Shown here: piece by piece, positions 34,379-43,574 of the stretch
Numbering within the stretch: position 1 is the first letter of the stretch
How the letters are laid out: each line of letters starts with the position of its first letter
Assembly: GCA_964543485.1 (NCBI GenBank)
Contig: CAZIYI010000004.1
Span: forward strand, 1-53,635
Source: UBA2259 sp964543485
Lineage (GTDB): Bacteria > Patescibacteriota > Dojkabacteria > SC72
Reading direction: 5' to 3'
Length of the DNA: 53,635 nt
The notes under the pieces: generated by a model
Database searches by the model: none
Seen by the model: the letters and a program-made list of their open reading frames with translations, nothing else
Told to the model about the DNA's origin: nothing
Program-made: the position numbers and the translations under genes

Positions 34379-35245
34379 ATGGAAGAACAAAGATTAGGTA
34401 AAGGGTTAGCAGCGTTAATAAATTCTAACGAAATAGATAACTCTAGTAGCTCATATAAAGAGAAATTTGATATTACAAAGATTTTACCAAACCCATTCCA
34501 ACCAAGAATGCATATTGAACCAGATGAGCTAATTGGTTTGGCCGACTCTATTCGCGAAAGTGGTGTAATACAACCACTAATTGTTACAAAAGATAAAAAT
34601 TCAGATAAGTACTTAATAATTGCAGGAGAAAGAAGATATAGAGCAGCACAACTAGCTGGACTTAAATATGTCCCTATTGTAATAAAAGAATCCTCTCCTC
34701 AACAGATGCTTGAATTGGCATTGATAGAAAATATTCAAAGACAAGACCTAAACCCACTAGAAGAAGCATACGCATTTGTTCAGCTTCAAGATGAATTTGG
34801 ATTACCTCAAGAAGAGATAGCAATCAAAGTAGGACTAAACAGGGTTACAATATCAAACAAAATGAGATTACTTAAATTACCGGAGCCAGTTAAGGAAGTA
34901 GTAATGAATGAAACAATATCCGAAGGCCATGCTAGAGCACTCCTAGGTATTAAAGATGAAGAATCGTTGATTGCTGCTACAGATATTGTAGTTAAAAGAG
35001 GTCTTAGTGTAAGACAAACTGAATCACTTGTTCGTAAAATTAATTATGGAAAAAGTGCAAAATACAAAACAATTCAAACAGATTACCCAGACCTATTAAG
35101 ATATGGAGAAATGTTATCTAAAAAAATCGGATATAGCACAAGTGTAAGAAGATTAAGCAAAGGTGGAAGAGTAATTATTAGATTCTTAAGTAAAAATGAT
35201 CTAGAAGATTTACTAAAAAAATTGGGCTTAGAGAATTTTGACTAA
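34379..35245 (+). CDS. parB: Chromosome partitioning protein ParB (Spo0J)
   Basis: 288 aa. Near the N-terminus it has a short ParA-interacting start (RLGKGLAALI). Then come the CTPase/ParB box (NPFQPR, GVIQPLIV and GERRYRAAQLAGL) and a helix-turn-helix (EEIAIKVGLNRVTISNKMRLL). The C-terminal dimerisation part contains KGGRVIIRF. It loads at parS and slides as a CTP-dependent clamp. Its TAA shares the tetranucleotide CTAA with the stop of the convergent methyltransferase gene. Confidence 0.95.
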   Translation: MEEQRLGKGLAALINSNEIDNSSSSYKEKFDITKILPNPFQPRMHIEPDELIGLADSIRESGVIQPLIVTKDKNSDKYLIIAGERRYRAAQLAGLKYVPIVIKESSPQQMLELALIENIQRQDLNPLEEAYAFVQLQDEFGLPQEEIAIKVGLNRVTISNKMRLLKLPEPVKEVVMNETISEGHARALLGIKDEESLIAATDIVVKRGLSVRQTESLVRKINYGKSAKYKTIQTDYPDLLRYGEMLSKKIGYSTSVRRLSKGGRVIIRFLSKNDLEDLLKKLGLENFD

Positions 35246-35988
35246 CTAGATACCTCCTGTCTTAATTTCTCATACATTAAAATTGCTGCACTTGCACTAA
35301 CATTCAATGACCCTATCCCTTCTCTCATTGGTATAGATATCTTCTCATCTACCCTTTCCAACATACCTGTAGATATCCCTACATCCTCTGCACCAAGTAC
35401 AAATGCACATGGCCCTGTCAAATCCCTTTCGTAGTATGTATTGCCATCCATATGTACACCAAATATCTTAATACCATTCTTTTTAATTTCTTTAACAGCA
35501 GCAAACAAATTCATTTCAACAAGAGGAATTCGCTCAGCAGCACCCATAGAAATACGAATAGTTTCATCAGTAACCAAATTAACATCGGATGGATGTGTAA
35601 TTATCCCGTTAACACCTACAGCAAATGCGGTTCTCATAATAGCTGCAATATTCTGAGTATACTTAATATCATCAAGTATTAAGAAAAATGGAATTTTATT
35701 ATCTTTGTATATACTTTCTAAAAGCTCCTCTAAACTCCATTGATTCTCAGAATACATCATTCCAACAACACTCTCAGAAGTAGAAGCTCTTAATCTTCTC
35801 ATTAAGGTTTTCTTAGGTACTCTGATAATTGGTACCTTGTTTTTTTCAGCTAACTCTACAATCTCTTTAGTCTTTACATCTCTATACGCGCTACTAGCAA
35901 TATATATACGCTCAAAATTCCTACCCTCCCTTAGTAGTTCTAACAGTGCATTCTTACTTTCAATTTGGATAAATCTTTGTTTACTCAT
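35242..35988 (-). CDS. SpoU/TrmH-family RNA 2'-O-methyltransferase (RlmB-like)
   Basis: 248 aa. An N-terminal substrate-binding part (~1-75) is followed by the SPOUT domain. Motif 1 is NIAAIMRTAFAVG, motif 2 FVLGAEDVGIS, and motif 3 IPMREGIGSLNVSASAAI, containing the knot that binds SAM. The two-domain layout is that of RlmB, which methylates G2251 in the 23S peptidyl-transferase region; the exact site is inferred. It ends the rplU, THUMP-type methyltransferase, rpmA set, 5 bp after rpmA. Confidence 0.9.
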   Translation of the reverse strand: MSKQRFIQIESKNALLELLREGRNFERIYIASSAYRDVKTKEIVELAEKNKVPIIRVPKKTLMRRLRASTSESVVGMMYSENQWSLEELLESIYKDNKIPFFLILDDIKYTQNIAAIMRTAFAVGVNGIITHPSDVNLVTDETIRISMGAAERIPLVEMNLFAAVKEIKKNGIKIFGVHMDGNTYYERDLTGPCAFVLGAEDVGISTGMLERVDEKISIPMREGIGSLNVSASAAILMYEKLRQEVSS

Positions 35989-35993
35989 CTCTA

Positions 35994-36260
35994 TTAAAGA
36001 GATTCTACCACATCTACGAAGTACTGACCTCTTTTAAAGCCACTCATTTTTCTAAATTTTACAATACCAGTTGTTTTAGCATGAATAGAGTAATCCTTAG
36101 AAGAGTAAGTATTTTTACCAGGATGAAATACACTACCCCTTTGCTTAAGGATAATGTTACCTGATTGCACCTTTTCTCCCTCATATTTTTTTAGACCTAA
36201 TCTCTTACCAGCTACATGGCCTCCCATTGTTACACTTCCTGCTCCTACTACATGTGACAT
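35994..36260 (-). CDS. rpmA: 50S ribosomal protein L27
   Basis: 88 aa. KRLGLKKYEGEKVQSGNIIL, then KQRGSVFHPGKNTYS and the barrel end are the L27 pattern. The N-terminal arm, which reaches the peptidyl-transferase centre, reads SHVVGAGSVTMGGHVAG rather than the common HKKGxGSxxNGRDS. It lacks the usual Lys pair and Arg-Asp. L27 usually follows rplU directly; here a methyltransferase gene sits between them. Confidence 0.95.
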   Translation of the reverse strand: MSHVVGAGSVTMGGHVAGKRLGLKKYEGEKVQSGNIILKQRGSVFHPGKNTYSSKDYSIHAKTTGIVKFRKMSGFKRGQYFVDVVESL

Positions 36261-36281
36261 ATCTGTATATTTTTAATTTAA

Positions 36282-37448
36282 TTACCTCTTTTCGAGTATG
36301 AAAATATTCCTTGAGATAATACTATTTATCCTTCTCCATTTCAAGTCCCCTCTAGTATATTTCCTATTCAATATCTCCCACCTTTTACCGATTAATTCGG
36401 TTAAATTAAAGGAAATCCAACCTTTTTTAGTTTTGTACTCAGGTAATATTAAAACAACTTTAAACCCCTTTCTAGATACTTGCTCTAATACATTGAAAAG
36501 TGCTTCATACAAAGTTCTAACACTTTTAAGTAGTTCTTGTGCACTAAATTCACTTAAAACCCTTCTTTGAGGTGGTCCCATAAATGGTTCACATACAACA
36601 CAGTTAATATTACTTCGTTTTAGATCTTTAATAACTCTCCTTTCAACATTTCTAATATCTAATTGAAAAATATTATACATATTGCCCTTAATAATGCCCT
36701 CCTTAGTCATCCATTTAATATTTTTATCTACACCCTCCAGTGCTCCAACATCAATATCTGAGCCCAAAATATCAAAACCAAGTACAGCTGCCTCCATAAG
36801 AATAGTACCACTACCACAGAAAGGGTCCCACATAACACCACTTCTTAAGCTAGTAAGATTACACATAATACGAGCTAATTTTTGAGGAAGTACACCCATA
36901 TCAAAATCTGCATTAGGTCTATCTATATCTCTTTTAACAAATGAATATATATCTTGAATACCTAAAGTGTTTCCATACATCTTTCCATTGTCTCCCTCAA
37001 ATATACATAGTTCAAAACCCTCTTTAAGTATTTCATTATACATTACCTGGGCTGCATTTAACTCCCTTGTTTTAGGAAGAATAAATCGAGTAGATACATT
37101 AGAACTTCTAAAACTTCTTTTTATCTCATTAGCTAATCTCTGAATATCTTTAATCTTGATATCACTATACCCAAGTATAGATATACCGTATACAACCTTT
37201 TTAGATTCAAAGTATGGATTAAGAAATGTTTCTAATTCATCTATTACCTCACCGTATCTAATAAAACCACCTAATCTATAAAATATTGTATCTAGTACAT
37301 CTTTTTGTACAGTATTACTTTCAACAAGAAATATTGAATTATTTAATTTACGAATACTATCTTTTGAAATATTGAAAGTTTCAAATACAACTGAAAGCTC
37401 TGTGAGAGAAATCTCTGGGAAATTACCACACTCAAAAAAATATCGCAT
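36282..37448 (-). CDS. Trm11/THUMP-type RNA guanine-N2-methyltransferase-like protein
   Basis: 388 aa. The N-terminal ~170 residues resemble a THUMP-like RNA-binding region. The catalytic half has SAM motif I DPFCGSGTILMEAA near residue 215 and LGSDID. Motif IV reads CEPFMGPP instead of the common DPPY. This is the layout of Trm11/TrmG10-type enzymes that methylate G10 of tRNA, better known from archaea and eukaryotes. The substrate is unproven. It starts one base inside the rplU stop (TAATG) and lies 21 bp before rpmA, so it is part of the ribosomal protein operon. Confidence 0.8.
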   Translation of the reverse strand: MRYFFECGNFPEISLTELSVVFETFNISKDSIRKLNNSIFLVESNTVQKDVLDTIFYRLGGFIRYGEVIDELETFLNPYFESKKVVYGISILGYSDIKIKDIQRLANEIKRSFRSSNVSTRFILPKTRELNAAQVMYNEILKEGFELCIFEGDNGKMYGNTLGIQDIYSFVKRDIDRPNADFDMGVLPQKLARIMCNLTSLRSGVMWDPFCGSGTILMEAAVLGFDILGSDIDVGALEGVDKNIKWMTKEGIIKGNMYNIFQLDIRNVERRVIKDLKRSNINCVVCEPFMGPPQRRVLSEFSAQELLKSVRTLYEALFNVLEQVSRKGFKVVLILPEYKTKKGWISFNLTELIGKRWEILNRKYTRGDLKWRRINSIISRNIFILEKR

Positions 37449-37780
37449 TAGCTTATTTCTTTAACCAATACTTTACTAATCAATGCTCTAAAACCCATAC
37501 TCCTTCTATATCTAGATTTTGACTTGTACTTAAACACCTCAACCTTTTTATCTTTCTTTTGGGAAGTTATCTCTAATACTACTTTACTATCTTTAACAGT
37601 AGGATTACCTAATTTGGTTTCTTTACCATCATGTAGTAGTAAAACATCTGTAATTTCTAAAATATCACCCTTCTTACCCTCTAATTTATTAACTTCGTAC
37701 TCACTACCCTCATACACCTTTAATTGGGTACCAGATATTTTAATTACAGCAAATTTTTCTTTGTTTTCAGTTTTATTCAT
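37448..37780 (-). CDS. rplU: 50S ribosomal protein L21
   Basis: 110 aa. FAVIKISGTQLKVYEGSEYEV and VEVFKYKSKSRYRRSMGFR match L21, including the basic loop that binds 23S rRNA. It heads the group rplU, THUMP-type methyltransferase, rpmA and SpoU methyltransferase, all with gaps of 21 bp or less, an RNA-modifying ribosomal operon. Confidence 0.96.
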   Translation of the reverse strand: MNKTENKEKFAVIKISGTQLKVYEGSEYEVNKLEGKKGDILEITDVLLLHDGKETKLGNPTVKDSKVVLEITSQKKDKKVEVFKYKSKSRYRRSMGFRALISKVLVKEIS

Positions 37781-37804
37781 GACTTAGGGATTTTATGTTA
37801 TTAA

Positions 37805-39112
37805 TTAATAATTGTCAATTATATTCCTATTACTTTTATTAAAACTACCACTGTTTATTATACTTTGAACTACCCCTAAAGAAAAGAGAGTCATAACCGT
37901 TATCGTTCCACCAGCACTAACAAGGGGAAGTGGTATTCCAGTTGCTGGTATTACTCCTACATTTGTACCAATATTAACAAATATCTCTAAAACAAGTTTT
38001 AAAGTAATTCCTATTAGTATGATACTAAAAAACGAATTCTTTTCATTATCAACAGATATATTTAATATTCTTACAATTACAACCCCATACAGAAAAAGTA
38101 AAAACAAAGATCCAACAAGCCCAAACTCTTCAGCATAGGATGCAAATATGAAATCGGTTTGATGTTCTGGTAAGAAATCCCTTTTACTTTGTGTACCATT
38201 GCCAAAACCTTTCCCCCATATCTGTCCGGAACCGATGGCAATTCTTGCCTGATTAACATTAAATCCAATGTCTTCTGTACTTTCAGTAGGATTTAAAAAT
38301 GCTTCAATACGATTTTTCTGGTACTCTTTTAAAACACTTTTGTATAAAACAATAGAGGAAGAACCGATAAGGGAACCTAAAACAAAGCTCACAACAACAA
38401 GTATTCTCCAGTTATCTCTATAGTAATATGAAAGAATACTGATAATTAAGCCAGCTATACCCAAAAGTATATATATCCAGTTATTTGTAAAACTAATTAG
38501 AAAAAAAGATAAGGAAACAAGTCCTACAATGATTAAGCTTACTGTATTTCTAAACTGATTACTCAGACCTGTAAACGCTACTAGAAACCATATAAGTAAG
38601 GTAAGTAAAGACATACTTCCCGCTGGTTCAAAGTAAATTAGTAAAAATATTGGAATAACAGCTATAAATGATATTAAGAAAAGTAACCATTGATTGTATC
38701 TATCTTTAAATGAAAATATACTTGCAGTTACTAATATTACTGTAATTTTGGCAATTTCAGATGGTTGAATCTGTATTCCCCCTATTACTAGCCATCTTTG
38801 TACATTATTTATTACTGGACCAAAAATAAAAACAGATATTAGTAGTAGTATTGTTAGAATATATATTGGAATGATTATTTGAAGATATCTAAACAGAGAT
38901 ATATCTATCACGGATGTAATTAGAAAGAGAATTATTCCTATTACAACAAATGATATCTGTTTATACACTATTGAGAGATCTTGGAAAGAGCCATCTGTTC
39001 CGATTGTAGTTGATAGAAGAACAAAAATCCCAATAACTGATATCAATACTGTAGGTATAATGATAAAGGGATCTATTTTAAATTTCTTCTTATTACCGTT
39101 ACTTAGTTTCAT
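37805..39112 (-). CDS. rodA: SEDS-family peptidoglycan polymerase (RodA/FtsW)
   Basis: 435 aa with about ten membrane segments. The extracellular loop and C-terminal signatures are clear: GKGFGNGTQSKRDFLPEHQTDFIF, FGLVG, and VGVIPATGIPLPLVSAGGT. SEDS proteins polymerise glycan strands together with a class B penicillin-binding protein. No PBP lies in the window. RodA versus FtsW cannot be decided from sequence alone; the RDFLPEHQTDFIF loop favours RodA, the ftsZ neighbourhood favours FtsW. Its ATG overlaps the preceding stop by one base. Confidence 0.92.
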   Translation of the reverse strand: MKLSNGNKKKFKIDPFIIIPTVLISVIGIFVLLSTTIGTDGSFQDLSIVYKQISFVVIGIILFLITSVIDISLFRYLQIIIPIYILTILLLISVFIFGPVINNVQRWLVIGGIQIQPSEIAKITVILVTASIFSFKDRYNQWLLFLISFIAVIPIFLLIYFEPAGSMSLLTLLIWFLVAFTGLSNQFRNTVSLIIVGLVSLSFFLISFTNNWIYILLGIAGLIISILSYYYRDNWRILVVVSFVLGSLIGSSSIVLYKSVLKEYQKNRIEAFLNPTESTEDIGFNVNQARIAIGSGQIWGKGFGNGTQSKRDFLPEHQTDFIFASYAEEFGLVGSLFLLFLYGVVIVRILNISVDNEKNSFFSIILIGITLKLVLEIFVNIGTNVGVIPATGIPLPLVSAGGTITVMTLFSLGVVQSIINSGSFNKSNRNIIDNY

Positions 39113-39330
39113 TATATATCTATTTCAACTAACTTCTTTTTATTTTTTAATCCTAAGGATATATTAACAGAACTTTTGGGGATATTAAAATAGTTAGAAA
39201 GAACATCTATCAACTCTTTATTAGCACTGTTGTTATGAGGTTTACTTTTTAGAGAAACAAAATAATAGGAATCTCTTTTTTCGATTTTTTGACTTTTTGA
39301 TGAAGTTTTAACAATAACTTCTATTACCAC
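39112..39330 (-). CDS. DUF167 (YggU-like) protein
   Basis: About 72 aa. YYFVSLKSKPHNNSANKELIDVLSNYF is the DUF167 core, a small alpha/beta fold of unknown biochemical function; PxxGKANxEL is its usual motif, here KPHNNSANKEL. It has no ATG start. I chose the GTG at 39330, two bases after the ftsZ stop; TTG at 39351 and GTG at 39348 would overlap ftsZ by about 20 bp. DUF167 genes are often near yggT; in this window YggT is 27 kb away. Confidence 0.75.
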   Translation of the reverse strand: MVIEVIVKTSSKSQKIEKRDSYYFVSLKSKPHNNSANKELIDVLSNYFNIPKSSVNISLGLKNKKKLVEIDI

Positions 39331-39331
39331 T

Positions 39332-40573
39332 TTACTTCTTTTTACCACCAAACATTTTTCTCATAAAGGCGGGCTTATCCAAAGGATCATCAAAATCTTC
39401 TTCAATATCTATTTTTTTAGCAGCACCTTTATAGAAATCATCTTCATCTTTATCATCATCACTTTCTTCTTGAATACTGATAATTGGTTCTTCTTTCTCC
39501 TCTTTCTCATCAAACTCATCATCATTAACATCATCAAAACGAGAGGATGACACTGGTATCTCTCCTAATCCAAAAGCATCATCATCATCTCCTTTCTGAT
39601 GTTTTGTATATACCTGTTTTTTCTCATCAAAACCAGTAGCTACAATTGTAATTACAATCTCTTCACCTAAGGAAGGATCAATTTGAGCACCAAATTTAAT
39701 ATTAGCTGAAGGATCTACTGCTTCTTGGATAAGTTCAGATACCATACTAATCTCAGGAAGTGTTAAATCAGAACCAACAATGTTATACAAGACACCCGTT
39801 GCCCCTTCGATTGACATATCTAAAAGAGGACTTGTTGTAGCTGCCCTAGCAGCTAACTCTGCTCTCTTTTCTCCACTTGCTCTACCAATACCCATTAGTG
39901 CAGTACCTGCGTTTTGCATAACACTTTTAGCATCATTAAAATCAGCATTTATATATCCTGTCTGACTTATCAAAGTTGAAATACTATTTACTCCCTCTGC
40001 TAGTACAGAATCAACCATTTTCATTGCTTCAATAAAGGAGATATTAGCATCTGCGATTTCCAGTAATCTCTGGTTTGGAACAACTATCAATGTATCAACT
40101 TTGTCTCTTAAGCTATTTATTCCTTCCTCTGCAATCTCTCTTCTTCTGTTACCCTCAAAATCAAATGGTTTAGTAACTACTGCTACAGTTAAGGCACCCA
40201 TATTTTTTGCAACGCCTGCAATAATTGGAGCAGCACCTGTACCAGTTCCACCACCCATACCAGCTGTGATAAAGACCATATCTGCACCCTCTAGATGCTC
40301 TTGGATCTCATCTAAACTCTCTTCAGCTGATTGTGCACCTAACTCCTGATTACCCCCTACTCCTAGCCCTTTAGTGAGGGTTTCACCTAACTGAAGAGTA
40401 ATTGGTGCTTTTGAAAGCTTAAGGGTTTGGGCATCAGTATTAAAGGCCATAAACTCAACTCCCGGAATATCATAATCCGTCATCATGGTATTAATGGCAT
40501 TGCATCCACCACCACCCACTCCTATTACTTTTATCTTAGCAACAGGATCTACATTTGTTGTTATTAAAGGCAT
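39332..40573 (-). CDS. ftsZ: Cell division protein FtsZ
   Basis: 413 aa tubulin homologue that forms the division ring. IKVIGVGGGGCNAINTM starts near residue 14, the tubulin signature GGGTGTGAAP lies near 106, and NVDPVAK precedes them. After about residue 320 an acidic, Asp/Glu-rich linker of ~70 residues leads to the C-terminal peptide DKPAFMRKMFGGKKK. That peptide resembles the (D/E)IPxFLR motif bound by FtsA. ftsA lies directly upstream and is its likely tether. Confidence 0.97.
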   Translation of the reverse strand: MPLITTNVDPVAKIKVIGVGGGGCNAINTMMTDYDIPGVEFMAFNTDAQTLKLSKAPITLQLGETLTKGLGVGGNQELGAQSAEESLDEIQEHLEGADMVFITAGMGGGTGTGAAPIIAGVAKNMGALTVAVVTKPFDFEGNRRREIAEEGINSLRDKVDTLIVVPNQRLLEIADANISFIEAMKMVDSVLAEGVNSISTLISQTGYINADFNDAKSVMQNAGTALMGIGRASGEKRAELAARAATTSPLLDMSIEGATGVLYNIVGSDLTLPEISMVSELIQEAVDPSANIKFGAQIDPSLGEEIVITIVATGFDEKKQVYTKHQKGDDDDAFGLGEIPVSSSRFDDVNDDEFDEKEEKEEPIISIQEESDDDKDEDDFYKGAAKKIDIEEDFDDPLDKPAFMRKMFGGKKK

Positions 40574-40608
40574 AGCTCTATTTAACTTAAATTTTATATC
40601 TGGGCAGT

Positions 40609-41898
40609 TTAAGGAATCAAAGATTTAAACCATTCTACTACTCTATTCTTAAAAGTTCCAACACTCTTACTCTTTCCCGTATCAATTTCAGTCTCATCAT
40701 CAATCGCGTATTTAATCAATCCCTGTACACATGCAAAAGAAGGATCAGAAATCTCTTCAACCATACCACTTAAACCAGATGGATATCCTACCCTAGCAGC
40801 AACACCAAATACCTCTTGCGTAAACTTAGAGAGGTCTCTAAGAAGTGAAGAACCACCTGAGAGAACAATACCAGCAGGCATATTTATTTTAAAACCAGCT
40901 TTCTGTACATTCTCTTTTGCCATATCAAATATCTCTTCACATCTTGCTTCGATAATGTTTTTAAGCATCTCTCTAGACACCCTCTTGTCTGGGATATCTA
41001 TTACGGATAAATCAATCTCATCACCCTTTTTCAGTTTTGGTTCCTCCTGATCTAATCTTCTTAATAGGGCAGGAGTCGAATCTGAAGATAGTTTTTTAGC
41101 TTTAGATTTATTTTCAAAAAGATCATTCATGTGTATCTTAATCTTTTCAGCATCCTCTAAAGATACCTGAAGACCAATAGCTATATCACTTGTAATATTT
41201 ATACCACCCAAAGGAACAGTACCGCTGTATATAATTGACCCCTCTTCAAATATTGAAATACTGGTAGTTCCAGCTCCAATATCTAAAAGTGTTACACCTA
41301 ACTCCTTTTCAGTATCAGTTAAAACAGATAAAGAGGAAGCCCAAGAGGTAAATACAACATCAAAAACATTTAAACCAAGCTGTTCAACACATTTCTTAAG
41401 ATTTTGCCAATATGAATTAGGAGCAGTAATAATGTGAGTCTCTACTTCCAATCTTGTACCAGACATACCTATTGGATACTTAATACCACCTTGATTATCA
41501 ACAACAAACTCTCTAGGAATTATATGTATTGGATTTAGGTTATCAGGTAAAGAAAGTGTTCTAGCATTCTCAATAGCCCTATATGTATCATCTACAGTAA
41601 TTTCAGCACTAGCTACTGCTACGACCCCTTTATTGTTTAAACTAGTAACTAACTCTCCATTGATAGAAACATATACATCTGAGACAGTAACCCCTGCCAT
41701 TCTTTCAGCAGCCATTACACTTTCAGATATAGAGTTGGTAGCATCATCGATATTAACTACCACTCCCTTTTTAATACCCTTACTTGGGTAGGAGCATACA
41801 CCAATTACTGAAGGAGATTGATTATCCTCTACTGAGGATATCACTGTTGTAATCTTGGAAGATCCAACATCTATTGCTGTTATTATTTTCCGTGCCAT
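40609..41898 (-). CDS. ftsA: Cell division protein FtsA
   Basis: 429 aa actin-like ATPase. AIDVGSSKITTVI (~8-20), the SHS2 subdomain 1C (GVTVSDVYVSINGELV), LLDIGAGTTSISIFEEGSI and VLSGGSSLLRDL form the nucleotide site. The last ~15 residues (FKNRVVEWFKSLIP) are an amphipathic helix that binds the membrane. It anchors FtsZ and recruits later proteins. The gap to ftsQ upstream is 130 bp and holds the likely ftsAZ promoter (AT-rich, TATATT on the minus strand). Confidence 0.95.
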   Translation of the reverse strand: MARKIITAIDVGSSKITTVISSVEDNQSPSVIGVCSYPSKGIKKGVVVNIDDATNSISESVMAAERMAGVTVSDVYVSINGELVTSLNNKGVVAVASAEITVDDTYRAIENARTLSLPDNLNPIHIIPREFVVDNQGGIKYPIGMSGTRLEVETHIITAPNSYWQNLKKCVEQLGLNVFDVVFTSWASSLSVLTDTEKELGVTLLDIGAGTTSISIFEEGSIIYSGTVPLGGINITSDIAIGLQVSLEDAEKIKIHMNDLFENKSKAKKLSSDSTPALLRRLDQEEPKLKKGDEIDLSVIDIPDKRVSREMLKNIIEARCEEIFDMAKENVQKAGFKINMPAGIVLSGGSSLLRDLSKFTQEVFGVAARVGYPSGLSGMVEEISDPSFACVQGLIKYAIDDETEIDTGKSKSVGTFKNRVVEWFKSLIP

Positions 41899-42028
41899 AT
41901 TATTTAGGAGCAGTCAAATATTACTTAAATTAAAAACTATATTTTGTAATATAATATAGTCAAAAAAGAGCAATTTAGCAAGAACTATTTAATTGTTACA
42001 AAGTATTACTGTATTGTCAACATAATTA

Positions 42029-42802
42029 CTACTCAAAACGCATTACCGGTCTATCAAACCTAAGGTCTAAACGCTTGAATTCTATCATATCTTCATCAAT
42101 TTTTTGACACACTATATACACCCTTGATAATTGAATATCCAAATCATAGGTAATATCAAAAACAAAAATATGTCCATTTGTATCACTAATCGTCGCTATT
42201 CCATTGTTAATTTCAACTATATCTACAACATACTCAAATATCGAGAGAACTTTCTGAATACTACTAATCTCTTCATAATAAAGTAACCTTTCTCTATTTT
42301 CAATATAACTATCAGAAGTTAAATATAACATCTCTAACGTTTTACCATCTTTACACTCCTTCTCACACTTCTCACAAACCTCAGATATCAATTCCCCATT
42401 ATCAGCAAAAAGTAAACATTTATCAGAAGAGTATCCTAAATATTTAGGAACTAATTCTTCAATATATATATCCAATTTACTAGGTAATATTTTTTTAATA
42501 AAGACATCCTTCACATACCCATTACTTTCATAAAGTTTTTCTTCAACCTTGGAAAGTGAAAGTACAAATATATTCTCATCAAGATACTCATGAAGATACG
42601 TATTTAAATCTTGTTCAGAAATATTGGTTAAGTTACTTTTTGAATAATTAAATGTCCTTACATTCCATAGACCAAATAGAAATGTAAGTAAGAGAATAAA
42701 AAAGAAAACTAATATAGGGAGTATCTTTTTTAAAAACACAACCAAAGGTAATCTTTTTATTTTATTAACAACTGCTTCTCTACTCCTAACTGATTCATTC
42801 AT
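42029..42802 (-). CDS. ftsQ: FtsQ/DivIB-like division protein
   Basis: 257 aa. A basic N-terminus and one membrane segment (~28-46) precede a POTRA-like region (LFGLWNVRTF, ISEQDLNTYL, VKDVFIKKILPSKLDIYIEE, ~47-115) and a beta domain. The order and gene position before ftsA-ftsZ support FtsQ/DivIB, which links the ring to septal wall synthesis. An unusual Cys cluster (VCEKCEKEC) in the extracytoplasmic part, with a fourth Cys nearby (DKC), could form disulfides. Confidence 0.85.
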   Translation of the reverse strand: MNESVRSREAVVNKIKRLPLVVFLKKILPILVFFFILLLTFLFGLWNVRTFNYSKSNLTNISEQDLNTYLHEYLDENIFVLSLSKVEEKLYESNGYVKDVFIKKILPSKLDIYIEELVPKYLGYSSDKCLLFADNGELISEVCEKCEKECKDGKTLEMLYLTSDSYIENRERLLYYEEISSIQKVLSIFEYVVDIVEINNGIATISDTNGHIFVFDITYDLDIQLSRVYIVCQKIDEDMIEFKRLDLRFDRPVMRFE

Positions 42803-42858
42803 AATTTAAGTTTATCTTAGCTAAATATCTAAATCAATTTTTAACGAATTAAATAATC

Positions 42859-42867
42859 TGCTAATAT
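42859..42867 (+). promoter_or_regulatory. Extended -10 promoter (TGCTAATAT) of the second DedA gene, probably leaderless
   Basis: TG-n-TAATAT ends 6 nt before the ATG at 42874 within the short gap divergent to ftsQ. Confidence 0.4.
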
Positions 42868-42873
42868 ACCTGT

Positions 42874-43494
42874 ATGTTAGATTTCTTACTTACAAAAAGT
42901 TTAAACCTTATTATTGATCTAAAATATATTGGCCTATTCCTTGTCACATTAGGATTTCCTGTACCCATAGAGATGGTACTAGGCATTCTGGGTTCTAAGG
43001 GATATAACATATTACATATAGCACTTGTATCGGGTCTGGGTAGTGCATTGGGATTTCAATTTCCCTTTTTACTTGGATATATCTTTACTATTAAGAATCC
43101 TGATAGCTGGTTAGGAAGCAAAACTAAGTTTTTTAATTTTGATAAAGCGAAAATTGAAAAAAATAGAAATAAAATCATTAAACATGGCTTTATATATATT
43201 GTAATAACAAGATTTCTACCTTGGCTAAGAGTTGTAACAAGTATGGCCGCTGGATTCTTTAGAGTAAATATCCTTATTCATTCACTAGGGGTATTTATCG
43301 GAATGTTTACATATTCAATAATCGTTGCATATATAGGTGCAAATGTTGCCCAAGATACAAATAAATTGATTGCCTTTTTCAGAACTTCTGACAAATTTAT
43401 ACTAGTCCTAACCCTCCTATCAATAGCCATTTACCTTGGCTTTAGATTCAGACAACATATTGCGAAGTTGATAATAAAAAGATTCAAGAAGTAG
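42874..43494 (+). CDS. DedA family membrane protein (copy 2)
   Basis: 206 aa. It has GFPVPIEMVLGILGSKG and, near residue 110-127, TRFLPWLRVVTSMAAGFFR, the arginine-containing DedA signature, plus several membrane segments. It is only distantly like the copy at 19131-19757. Two copies suggest separate lipid substrates; this is inference. The gene runs into the 3' end of the convergent tRNA-Gly with a 3-bp gap. Confidence 0.87.
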   Translation: MLDFLLTKSLNLIIDLKYIGLFLVTLGFPVPIEMVLGILGSKGYNILHIALVSGLGSALGFQFPFLLGYIFTIKNPDSWLGSKTKFFNFDKAKIEKNRNKIIKHGFIYIVITRFLPWLRVVTSMAAGFFRVNILIHSLGVFIGMFTYSIIVAYIGANVAQDTNKLIAFFRTSDKFILVLTLLSIAIYLGFRFRQHIAKLIIKRFKK

Positions 43495-43497
43495 TGG

Positions 43498-43571
43498 AGC
43501 GAGAGACGGGGTTCGAACCCGCGACCTACACATTGGCAATGTGTCGTTCTAGCCAACTGAACTACTCTCGC
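43498..43571 (-). tRNA. tRNA-Gly(GCC)
   Basis: Acceptor GCGAGAG pairs with CTCTCGC. The anticodon arm is ACACA-TTGCCAA-TGTGT (anticodon GCC), the T arm GCGGG-TTCGAAC-CCCGT. Discriminator T; CCA not encoded. Confidence 0.94.
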
Positions 43572-43574
43572 GGG

